From contig CAYMUY010000020.1 in assembly GCA_964393825.1 (NCBI GenBank), forward strand, positions 1-64,000: DNA of 64,000 nucleotides, given 5' to 3'. The notes under the pieces are model-generated. The model searched no databases and was not told where the DNA came from. It saw only the letters and a program-made list of their open reading frames with translations. Each line of letters starts with the position of its first letter. Positions within the stretch are counted from its first letter, which is position 1. A program made the translations under genes and the position numbers. Source of the DNA: PFJX01 sp964393825 (lineage in GTDB: Bacteria; Pseudomonadota; Gammaproteobacteria; Burkholderiales; Thiobacillaceae). Below, one piece after another: positions 43,712 through 51,527 of this stretch.

Positions 43712-44197
43712 ATGAAGCAAACCTCCATTCTCATGGTCTGCATGGGCAACATTTGTCGCTCCCCCACCGCCGAAGGCGTGCTCCGACGCAAGGCGGAGGC
43801 GGCTGGCATGATGCCCATGCTGCGCATCGACTCGGCCGGAACCCATGACTATCACGTCGGCAACCCACCCGATGCGCGCGCCCAGAAGGCCGCACTCGGA
43901 CGCGGCTACGATCTGGCCACGTTGCGCGGCCGACAGGTCAGCAGCCAGGATTTCGCCAGCTTCGACTACATCCTGGCAATGGACCGCGACAATCTCGCCA
44001 ACCTGCTCAAGATCTGCCCGGAGGAGTACAGGCACAAGGTAAAACTCTATCTCGCCTTCAGCACGCGCTTCCCCAACCTCAACGTGCCCGACCCCTACTA
44101 CGGTGGCGGCAAGGGCTTCGAGCAGGTCCTGGACATGGTGGAAGACGCCGCCGATGGGCTGTTGGCGGAAATCGCGCGCTACGCGAAGTTTTCGTGA
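43712..44197 (+). CDS. low-molecular-weight protein tyrosine phosphatase
   Basis: 161 residues from the ATG at 43712. The active-site loop VCMGNICRSP (CX5R) is near the N-terminus and the general-acid loop VPDPYYGGGKGFEQVLDMV near the C-terminus. Removes phosphate from phosphotyrosine; in bacteria often acts on capsule-related kinases, but none lies nearby. It follows the small kinase gene in the same direction with 35 bp between. Confidence 0.95.
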   Translation: MKQTSILMVCMGNICRSPTAEGVLRRKAEAAGMMPMLRIDSAGTHDYHVGNPPDARAQKAALGRGYDLATLRGRQVSSQDFASFDYILAMDRDNLANLLKICPEEYRHKVKLYLAFSTRFPNLNVPDPYYGGGKGFEQVLDMVEDAADGLLAEIARYAKFS

Positions 44198-44212
44198 CCC
44201 GACAGCACACCC

Positions 44213-44248
44213 CATGAAAAACGCCGGCTCGCGCCGGCGTTTTTCATG
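44213..44248. terminator. bidirectional intrinsic terminator between phosphatase and rne
   Basis: Perfect 16-bp inverted repeat CATGAAAAACGCCGGC / GCCGGCGTTTTTCATG with a four-base loop, giving U runs on both strands. It ends the converging phosphatase and rne transcripts. Confidence 0.96.
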
Positions 44249-44266
44249 GTCGAGGACAGCGGAAGA

Positions 44267-47026
44267 TCAGGCCGCCTTGTCGTCGCCTTCGCCCGCATGG
44301 CGGGTTTCCACCATGACCAGCGGTTCCGCGGGCTGCGCCACATGTTGCGGGCGGGCACGGCGACGCGGGTTGGAGGGCGGGCCCCACTCGCCCGGGGTGG
44401 CCTGCGCCGATTCGGCCGGAACGCCCTCTTCATTGCGGGTTTCCACCATGACCAGCGGTTCCGCCTGAGCGGCCGCGCCTCGCCCACGTCCGCCACGGCG
44501 GCGGCGGGACGAAGATGACGGAGCGGCTTGCTCGGCGGTTTCCTCGCCGGAATCAGCCTCCGTCGCGCCATGGGTTTCCACCAACTCCAGGCCGGCGCCA
44601 CTCAGGTCCGGGGTCGGCGCGGGTTCGGCCCGCGGCGCCGGCTTCGCTTCAGCCTTGTCGGCAACCGCTGCGCGCACCTCCGGCTCGGGCGATGCGAGCT
44701 TGATCACGATGGGCTCCAGCTCAGCCGCAGCGGGTGACGGCGCGGGGATCGCGCCTTCCACAGGCTGATCGCCCGACTCGGCGACCAGTTCCGACACGGT
44801 CTGATCGGTAGTCGTGCTGGCGGCGCTATCGCCACGGCGACCACGACCGCCACGGCGGCCCCGGCGGCGAGCCTCACGATCCTCCCCGCTAGCGGCCTCG
44901 GCGACCTCGCTCCCCTCGACCGGTGCCGCGACCATGGGTTCACGCGCCTCATCAGCCACCGGCGGGCGCTCGCGGCGCGGACGTTCCGGACGATCACCAC
45001 GCTCGGCACGGTCGCCACGCGGCTCCCGGTTTTCGCGCGGATCACGCGCTTCCTTCGGTTCGCGCGGTTCGCGCGGCTCACGTGGTTCACGGTTGTCACG
45101 CCCCTCGCGCTTGTCGTTGCGGTCACCACGCGGCGGGCGCTCGGCGGATTCCGGGCGATCGCCACGCGGACGGCGCTCGCCTCGGTCGCCACGCTCGTTC
45201 CGGTCGCCACGCGAGTCCCGCTCGGGGCGGCCTCGCCGCGTTTCCCTGTCGTTGCGACGAGGGGCCGTTTTCTTGACCTCTTCCACCGGCTTGGGCGCCT
45301 CTTCCACTTCATTCAGCCCACGCAGCCAGCCGAAGATGCGACCAAACAGACCCGGCTTGCCTTGCGCCGCGACGGGTGCGACCGGCTCCACCGCCATATG
45401 GGCGGGTGCCGGCTGCGAGGGCGTGATGCCTTGCACCACGGGTTGGGCTCGTTCCGGCTTGGTGGCACCGGCAACTAGGCCTGCCTCGTCTTCTTCCGCC
45501 GGCTTTTCCACCATGCGGTAACTGGGTGCCAGCACTTCGGACTGGTTCAGTTGATCGTGACGCAGACGGATCAGGGTATAGCGCGGCGTTTCGAAATGCA
45601 TGTTGGGGATCAACACCACCTCGACGCGATGCCGCGCCTCGATGGACAGGATGTCGTGGCGCTTCTCGTTGAGCAGGAAGGTGGCGACATCGACCGGAAC
45701 CTGGACATGCACGGCCCCGGTATTCTCCTTCATCGATTCTTCCTGGAGCATGCGCAGCAGGTGCAGGGCGAAGGATTCGGTGCTGCGCACGTGACCGGTC
45801 CCGGAGCAACGCGGGCAGGTGATGTAGCTGGTCTCGCCGAGGCTGGGCTGCAGACGCTGGCGTGACAGCTCCAGCAGGCCAAAGCGGGAGATCTTGCCGG
45901 TCTGGATGCGGGCGCGGTCGTAGTGCAGGGCGTCGCGCAGGCGATCTTCGACCTCGCGCTGATTCTTCTGGTTCTCCATGTCGATGAAGTCGATCACGAC
46001 CAGGCCGCCGAGATCGCGCAAGCGCAACTGGCGCGCGACTTCGTCGGCGGCTTCCAGGTTGGTGTTGAAGGCGGTCTGCTCGATATCCGCGCCTTTGGTG
46101 GCCTGGGCGGAGTTGACGTCGATGGCGACCAGCGCCTCGGTGTGGTCGATCACGATGGAGCCACCGGACGGAAGCGGCACCGCGCGCGAGTAGGCGGTTT
46201 CGATCTGATGCTCGATCTGGAAGCGGGAGAACAGCGGCACCGGGTCGCTGTACAGCTTCACCTTGTTGACGTTGCCCGGCATGACGTGGGCCATGAACTG
46301 CCTGGCCTGTTCGTAGATGGCGGGTTCGTCGATCAGCAGTTCGCCAATGTCCGCGGTGAAGTAATCGCGAATGGCGCGGATGACCAGGCTGGACTCGGCG
46401 TAGATCAGGAAGGCGCCGGACTGGCCCTGGGCAGCGCCGTCGATGGCGTTCCATAGTTGCAGCAGGTAGTTCAGATCCCACTGCAGTTCTTCGACATTGC
46501 GGCCGATGCCGGCGGTACGGCCGATCAGGCTCATGCCGGCGGGCACTTCCAGTTGCGCCAGCGCGTCGCGCAACTCATTGCGCTCTTCACCCTCGATCCG
46601 GCGGGAGACACCACCGCCGCGCGGATTGTTGGGCATCAATACCAGATAGCGGCCGGCCAGGCTGATGAAGTTGGTCAGCGCCGCGCCCTTGTTGCCACGC
46701 TCGTCCTTTTCCACCTGGACGACCAGTTCCATGCCTTCCTTGAGGAAGTCCTGGATCTTGCCGCGGCTGAAGTCACCGCCTTCGGCGCCGCGCAGCGAGG
46801 ATCGGGCAATTTCCTTGAAAGGCAGGAAGCCATGGCGCTCGGCGCCATAATTGACGAAGCAGGCTTCCAGGGAAGGCTCGACGCGGGTGACGATGGCCTT
46901 GTAGATATTGCTTTTGCGCTGCTCTTTGTTGGCGGATTCAATGTCGAGATCGACCAGTTTCTGGCCCTCGACAATGGCGACGCGGAGTTCCTCCGCTTGC
47001 GTCGCGTTGAACAACATACGTTTCAT
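44267..47026 (-). CDS. rne: ribonuclease E
   Basis: 919 residues. N-terminal catalytic half: S1 domain (KAIVTRVEPSLEACFVNYG), DNase I-like region with catalytic aspartates in LVAIDVNSAQATKG and LVVIDFIDMENQKN, and zinc-link CPRCSGTG. The C-terminal half (about 540-919) is a disordered Arg/Glu/Asp-rich RNA-binding region (repeated GDR/REPRE units) followed by acidic segments and a tail. Two AEPLVMVETR motifs, encoded by a 30-bp perfect direct repeat, end the protein. RNase E starts mRNA decay and processes rRNA and tRNA. Confidence 0.97.
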   Translation of the reverse strand: MKRMLFNATQAEELRVAIVEGQKLVDLDIESANKEQRKSNIYKAIVTRVEPSLEACFVNYGAERHGFLPFKEIARSSLRGAEGGDFSRGKIQDFLKEGMELVVQVEKDERGNKGAALTNFISLAGRYLVLMPNNPRGGGVSRRIEGEERNELRDALAQLEVPAGMSLIGRTAGIGRNVEELQWDLNYLLQLWNAIDGAAQGQSGAFLIYAESSLVIRAIRDYFTADIGELLIDEPAIYEQARQFMAHVMPGNVNKVKLYSDPVPLFSRFQIEHQIETAYSRAVPLPSGGSIVIDHTEALVAIDVNSAQATKGADIEQTAFNTNLEAADEVARQLRLRDLGGLVVIDFIDMENQKNQREVEDRLRDALHYDRARIQTGKISRFGLLELSRQRLQPSLGETSYITCPRCSGTGHVRSTESFALHLLRMLQEESMKENTGAVHVQVPVDVATFLLNEKRHDILSIEARHRVEVVLIPNMHFETPRYTLIRLRHDQLNQSEVLAPSYRMVEKPAEEDEAGLVAGATKPERAQPVVQGITPSQPAPAHMAVEPVAPVAAQGKPGLFGRIFGWLRGLNEVEEAPKPVEEVKKTAPRRNDRETRRGRPERDSRGDRNERGDRGERRPRGDRPESAERPPRGDRNDKREGRDNREPREPREPREPKEARDPRENREPRGDRAERGDRPERPRRERPPVADEAREPMVAAPVEGSEVAEAASGEDREARRRGRRGGRGRRGDSAASTTTDQTVSELVAESGDQPVEGAIPAPSPAAAELEPIVIKLASPEPEVRAAVADKAEAKPAPRAEPAPTPDLSGAGLELVETHGATEADSGEETAEQAAPSSSSRRRRGGRGRGAAAQAEPLVMVETRNEEGVPAESAQATPGEWGPPSNPRRRARPQHVAQPAEPLVMVETRHAGEGDDKAA
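44300..44464. repeat. 30-bp direct repeats in rne 3' end
   Basis: Identical 30-bp copies at 44300-44329 and 44435-44464 encode EPLVMVETR twice in the RNase E C-terminal tail. Confidence 0.9.
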
Positions 47027-47473
47027 GTTTTACCCCAGCGCTCCTCGCGCCCCGGGTGACAAACCCATGCCGCGTGAGATTTTCACGGGGCGATGCAGGG
47101 CAGGAGATCAGGCGTCTTGTCTTTTGTCGCTGAGCGGCTGGTGCATTGGTTGCAGGTCTATCGCTAATTCATCCAGCCGGCTGGGTTCAGGTATCAACCA
47201 AGGCCGACCGGGAGATCATCCGGGTACGGGTCGCGCAGAAAAATTGCGTTACCATCGCTGCTTTTTTCGGGCACGCGGACCTCGGGAAGCATTCGGCCTC
47301 GGTGTGACTTGGCGCGCTGTTCAGCGCGGACTTGGCACAGGGAGGGGAGAACGGCTCCGGTGTCCTGCGGGCTTTCTGCCGGTGAGCGAGACGACCGGCG
47401 CCCCTTGGCGGTGCTTGGGCAGGATCTTCAACGCCCCTAGTGCACGCTTTTTGGGCAGCGGGAGTATACGGTA
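47027..47473. other. rne-rluC divergent intergenic region and rne leader
   Basis: 447 bp without a gene between divergently transcribed rne and rluC, the same arrangement as in E. coli, where a long rne 5' leader allows feedback control by RNase E. By analogy the minus-strand leader here may do so. I see several short GC-rich inverted repeats but no clear named structure, and no promoter hexamers I would defend. Confidence 0.5.
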
Positions 47474-48433
47474 ATGCAATCTGCTGGCAAAGCAACAGTC
47501 ACCAAGGTTTTGATCGGTCCGGAACTGGCGGGACAGCGCATCGACAATTTCCTGGTCAAGCACCTCAAAGGCGTGCCGAAAAGCCGTATCTACCGGATGC
47601 TGCGGGAAGGCGAAGTAAGGGTCAGCGGCCGCCGCGCCAAACCGGAATACAAGGTGGCGGAAGGCGACGAAATCCGCATCCCGCCGGTGCGGGTCGCCGA
47701 CAAGCCGGACATCCCCCTGGCCTCACCGGTCGGCCAACCCCTGCTCGACCGGGTGCTCTATCGCGACGATGCGCTGCTGGTGATCGACAAACCCGCCGGT
47801 CAGGCGGTGCATGGCGGCAGCGGTGTCAGCCTGGGGGTGATCGAACAACTCCGCCAGGAACTGCCCAATGCCCGGTTCCTCGAACTCGCGCACCGGCTCG
47901 ACCGGGAAACCTCCGGCGTGCTGGTGCTCGCCCTGAAGCGCTCCGCGCTGGTGGAGATGCACCGCATGCTGCGTGACGGCGAGCCGAGGAAAACCTACCT
48001 GGCGCTGGCCACCGGCCGCTGGCGCGATCCCGTGCGCCACGTCAAACTGCCCTTGCAGCGCTATCTGAACGAAGATGGCGAACGCCGGGTGGCGGTGGAC
48101 GATGACGGTCAGCGTGCCCACACGATCTTTCGCCTGCGCCAGGGCTACGAGGCATTCACGCTCCTCGAAGCCGAACTGAAAACCGGACGCACCCATCAGA
48201 TCCGCGTCCACCTGGCCGCCCTGGGGCACCCGATCGCGGGCGATGACAAATACGGTCATCCCGAGGTCAACCGCGCCTTGAAGAAACGCGGCCTGCGACG
48301 CATGTTCCTGCATGCCGCGCGTCTGGAAATCAAACATCCGCTCACCGGAGCCCCGCTCGTCATCGAAGCGCCGCTGGCGGATGACCTACAGCATTTTCTC
48401 AACCTGATCGAACATGAAACCCAAGCGCTTTGA
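47474..48433 (+). CDS. rluC: 23S rRNA pseudouridine synthase RluC
   Basis: 319 residues: S4 RNA-binding domain (QRIDNFLVKHLKGVPKSRIYRMLREGEVRV) then pseudouridine synthase domain with catalytic HRLDRETSGVLVLA and late motif TGRTHQIRVHLAALGHPIAGDDKYG. Modifies uridines in 23S rRNA. It is divergent from rne and overlaps the HAD gene by 20 bases. Confidence 0.95.
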   Translation: MQSAGKATVTKVLIGPELAGQRIDNFLVKHLKGVPKSRIYRMLREGEVRVSGRRAKPEYKVAEGDEIRIPPVRVADKPDIPLASPVGQPLLDRVLYRDDALLVIDKPAGQAVHGGSGVSLGVIEQLRQELPNARFLELAHRLDRETSGVLVLALKRSALVEMHRMLRDGEPRKTYLALATGRWRDPVRHVKLPLQRYLNEDGERRVAVDDDGQRAHTIFRLRQGYEAFTLLEAELKTGRTHQIRVHLAALGHPIAGDDKYGHPEVNRALKKRGLRRMFLHAARLEIKHPLTGAPLVIEAPLADDLQHFLNLIEHETQAL

Positions 48434-49073
48434 CCTGCTGATCTTCGACTGGGACGGCACCCTGATGGATTCCGCCGGGGTGATCGCCGCCTGCATCCAG
48501 GCCGCCTGCGCCGACATGAACCTGCCCGTCCCCAGCCGCGCGGCAGCAAGCCATGTCATCGGACTGGGGCTGCGCGAGGCGCTCGCCCATCTCCATCCCG
48601 GGCTACCGGAAGCGGATCACCCACGGCTGGCCGACCATTACCGCCGTCATTTCCTCGGTCAGGATCACGAAATCCCCCTGTTCGAAGGCGCACGCGAACT
48701 GCTCGAGGAACTGCATGCCAGTGGTCACCAGTTGGCGGTCGCCACCGGCAAGGCACGCCGTGGCCTGGATCGCGCCTTCACGCACACCGGCCTGGAACGT
48801 TTCTTTCATGCCTCGCGCACGGCCGATGAAACCTTCTCGAAACCGCATCCGGCGATGATCGAGGAATTACTGGATGAGTTGAGGGTTGCCCCGGAACGGG
48901 CCCTGATGATCGGCGACACCAGCCACGACCTGGAAATGGCCCGCAATGCCGGCATCAGCAGTCTCGCCGCCGGCTACGGCGCTCACCCCGCCGCCGACCT
49001 CGACAAATACGGCGCCCTCGCGGTGTGTGCCAGTTTCGCGGAACTGGCCGACTGGCTGCGGAAAAACGCCTGA
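48414..49073 (+). CDS. HAD-superfamily hydrolase (phosphoglycolate phosphatase-like)
   Basis: 219 residues. Motif I DWDGTLMDSAG, motif III region with TGKARRG and SKPHP, motif IV GDTSHDLEMA. The cap helix and overall pattern match the Gph-like subgroup usually encoded after rluC. Substrate is not certain. Confidence 0.9.
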   Translation: MKPKRFDLLIFDWDGTLMDSAGVIAACIQAACADMNLPVPSRAAASHVIGLGLREALAHLHPGLPEADHPRLADHYRRHFLGQDHEIPLFEGARELLEELHASGHQLAVATGKARRGLDRAFTHTGLERFFHASRTADETFSKPHPAMIEELLDELRVAPERALMIGDTSHDLEMARNAGISSLAAGYGAHPAADLDKYGALAVCASFAELADWLRKNA

Positions 49074-49087
49074 TCGGCGTCGCCGTT

Positions 49088-49684
49088 TTATCGACCGCCT
49101 TCCCGCCAGGTCGCGTAACAGGATTTCGCAAACGACAGCAGCGCCGCGGTGCGTAGCGGCTTGTGCAGCAAAATCACCCCTTCCGGCACACCGCCTTGCA
49201 GCATCACTTCATCCGGGCTCAGCGCGGACAAGGCGATGATTCCCGAGGGCTGCCTGGAAGTTTCCCGTTTCAGGGCGCGCAGGAGTCGAAATCCATCCAT
49301 GCCGGGTAGATGCAGGTCGACCACCAGCAGATCCGTGCGTAACTCGCCAAGTCGAATCAATGCCTCATACCCATCGACCGTTTGCCGGATGCGAATTTCC
49401 TGCCCGAGGTTGGACAGGACATGTTCCAGCTGGGTGAGATGTGCCGGATCCGCGTCCACGACCAGCACCTCGTATTTCCGACGATCGCCGCCGCTCGTCC
49501 GCCGGCGATTGCCCAACATCTCCTCGACCGAGGTACGCAATACGCGCCGGTGCCCCCCCGGCGTCTTCCAGGCTTGCAGCCGTCCGTCCTCGACCCAGAG
49601 TTGAATGGTACGCACGCTGGCCTTCAACAATTTGGCTGTTTCGCGGGTGGTCAGGGTGTCTGGTAGTGTTTCGATGGCGGTCAC
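49088..49684 (-). CDS. HTH-receiver regulator (excisionase-type HTH plus REC)
   Basis: 198 residues from a GTG at 49684 (AGGAG six bases upstream). N-terminal winged HTH of MerR/excisionase type (LTTRETAKLLKASVRTIQLWVEDGRLQAWKTPGGHRR) and C-terminal receiver with VVDLHLPGMDGFRLL. The order DNA-binding then receiver is the reverse of typical response regulators. The upstream 70 bp is strongly AT-rich. The hybrid kinase at 51528 is the nearest kinase, but a link is only by proximity. Confidence 0.88.
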   Translation of the reverse strand: MTAIETLPDTLTTRETAKLLKASVRTIQLWVEDGRLQAWKTPGGHRRVLRTSVEEMLGNRRRTSGGDRRKYEVLVVDADPAHLTQLEHVLSNLGQEIRIRQTVDGYEALIRLGELRTDLLVVDLHLPGMDGFRLLRALKRETSRQPSGIIALSALSPDEVMLQGGVPEGVILLHKPLRTAALLSFAKSCYATWREGGR

Positions 49685-49699
49685 TGTTGGCTCCTGCTG

Positions 49700-49770
49700 A
49701 ATTTGATATTTATTATTGTTGTAGTTTTTGTTGTTTTAATCAATGTTTTTATTGTTTGGCGCGTTTTATC
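49700..49770. promoter_or_regulatory. AT-rich regulatory stretch
   Basis: About 70 bp of mostly A and T, with TTATTATTGTTG and TTGTTTTAATCAATG runs, in an otherwise GC-rich window, directly upstream of the HTH-receiver gene and before the Rieske-type operon. It probably holds one or both promoters and could bind the regulator itself. Confidence 0.6.
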
Positions 49771-49855
49771 GCCGAACGGGCCACCGACGTGACCTGTCCC
49801 ACCCTTTCAACCGAGTCCGAGAATGTCGACAACGCCTTACGTGAAGGAAGCATCA

Positions 49856-50203
49856 ATGCTGGCCCGAACCCCGATATGCGATTCGTCCCAGGTCGCGGAT
49901 GGCGGCAAGGGCTTTCGCTTTGAACTGGACCGGCAGGGCGAACCCTGCCAGGCCTTTGTCATTCGATATCGAGGCCGTGCCCATGCCTACCTGAACCGTT
50001 GTGGCCATGTGCCGGTGGAACTCGATTGGCAACCGGGCGAGTTCTTCGACACCTCGCGGCTATACTTGCTCTGCGCCACCCACGGCGCGCTGTACGACCC
50101 CGCCACCGGCGCCTGCCTGGGGGGACGGTGCAGTGGCCGGGGGCTGGTGATTCTGCCCGTCGAGGAACGTGACGGGCATGTCTATCTGATCGAGGAAACC
50201 TGA
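49856..50203 (+). CDS. Rieske-type [2Fe-2S] protein
   Basis: 115 residues; start at 49856 has AAGGAAG eight bases upstream (an ATG at 49823 is also open). Ligands CxH (NRCGHVPVEL) and CxxH (LLCATHGALYDP) define a Rieske cluster. As a stand-alone ferredoxin-like protein its partner is unknown. SppA starts directly after its stop codon. Confidence 0.9.
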   Translation: MLARTPICDSSQVADGGKGFRFELDRQGEPCQAFVIRYRGRAHAYLNRCGHVPVELDWQPGEFFDTSRLYLLCATHGALYDPATGACLGGRCSGRGLVILPVEERDGHVYLIEET

Positions 50204-51136
50204 ATGGCGAACGACGACGAGCGGGGAGCGCTTGAGCGCCTGTTGATGGCGCATCTGGAGGAACAACGAAAAACCCGGCGCTGGAGCCTGGTGTTCAAAT
50301 CGCTGGGCTTCATCTGGCTGTTCAGCGTGATCTTCGTGGTGCTGTTTCACGAGGATGGCAGCTTTGCTTCCGTACAGCCGCATACCGCCCTGATTGATGT
50401 GAAGGGCGAAATCGGCGGCAGCGATGGCATCAGCGCCGACGACCTGAATGCCGCTCTGAATGCGGCCTTCGAGGACACCCACACGCGAGCTGTGGTGCTG
50501 CGCTTCAACAGCCCGGGCGGCAGCCCGGTGCAGGCGGGACAGATCCATGACGAAATCCACCGGCTGCGCGGCAAATACCCGAAGATTCCGGTCTATGCGG
50601 TGGTGGACGACATCTGCGCCTCCGGCGGCTATTACATCGCCGCCGCCGCCGACAAGATCTTCGTCGACAAAGCCTCGCTGGTCGGTTCCATAGGCGTCCG
50701 GATGGATGGCTTCGGTTTTACCGAAGGCATGAAGAAGCTCGGCATCGAGCGCCGCCTGCTCACGGCGGGCGAGAACAAGGGTTTTCTCGACCCCTTCTCG
50801 CCCGTCGAACCGCGTCAGGAAGCCCATGCCCGCGCCATGCTGGCGGAGGTTCACGATCAGTTCATCCAGGTGGTGCGACAGGGCCGCGGCAAGCGCCTGA
50901 AGGAAACGCCGGACATGTTCAGCGGCCTGATCTGGAGTGGCGCTCAAAGCATCGAACTGGGACTGGCCGACGCGCTGGGTAGCCTCGACTCCGTGGCCAG
51001 AGACGTGGTCAAGGCGAAAGACATCGTCGACTACACGCCACAGGAAAGCCTCAGCGACCGTCTGGCAAGACGCATCGGCAGTGCGATGGGCGATGCCGTG
51101 CGGCCCTGGGCACGTGGCGAGGTCGTCGTCCGCTGA
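50204..51136 (+). CDS. sppA: signal peptide peptidase SppA-like (S49 peptidase)
   Basis: 310 residues with a membrane segment (about 30-48, SLGFIWLFSVIFVVLFHE). S49 catalytic Ser in DICASGGYYIAAAAD and Lys in the LTAGENKGFLDPFSP region. Cuts membrane-embedded signal peptides. It lies between the Rieske gene and a Rof-like gene, which overlaps it by one base. Confidence 0.93.
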   Translation: MANDDERGALERLLMAHLEEQRKTRRWSLVFKSLGFIWLFSVIFVVLFHEDGSFASVQPHTALIDVKGEIGGSDGISADDLNAALNAAFEDTHTRAVVLRFNSPGGSPVQAGQIHDEIHRLRGKYPKIPVYAVVDDICASGGYYIAAAADKIFVDKASLVGSIGVRMDGFGFTEGMKKLGIERRLLTAGENKGFLDPFSPVEPRQEAHARAMLAEVHDQFIQVVRQGRGKRLKETPDMFSGLIWSGAQSIELGLADALGSLDSVARDVVKAKDIVDYTPQESLSDRLARRIGSAMGDAVRPWARGEVVVR

Positions 51137-51378
51137 TGACCGGCGGCTATCACCCGATCGCCTGTGCCGAGCACGAGCGCCTCGAATTCGCCGTGCTACG
51201 ACGACTGAGGTTGCGACTGGCGTGGCTGCGCGAGGACAGCCATGGGCCATGTATCGAGGAGGTCCTGCCCGTCGACGTGGCGACTCGGGCCGGCGCTGAA
51301 TGGCTGACCATCAAGCGAGCCGATGGCGGAACCGAAGAGGTGCGGCTTGACCGTATCCAGTCGGTCGCCGAGCTATGA
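51136..51378 (+). CDS. Rof-like Rho-binding antiterminator
   Basis: 80 residues. GYHPIACAEHERLEFAVLRRLRLRL resembles the Rof start (YxPIxCxxxxxLExA), followed by basic strands ending RLDRIQSVAEL. Rof binds Rho and blocks termination. Start at 51136 overlaps the SppA stop. Assigned by short-motif match, so confidence is moderate. Confidence 0.7.
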   Translation: MTGGYHPIACAEHERLEFAVLRRLRLRLAWLREDSHGPCIEEVLPVDVATRAGAEWLTIKRADGGTEEVRLDRIQSVAEL

Positions 51379-51527
51379 ATACCCGGTCGCAGCCAAACAT
51401 CATCTGATTGTTGCCGTGGCTCGCAGGGTGTCGCGATGCCCGTCGTGACTGGGCCGTTCTTCCCATACGCCCGGGCAGCCCGCCGCGCTAACATGGCCAC
51501 CCCCTTACCAAGCGGACCCACCCACCC

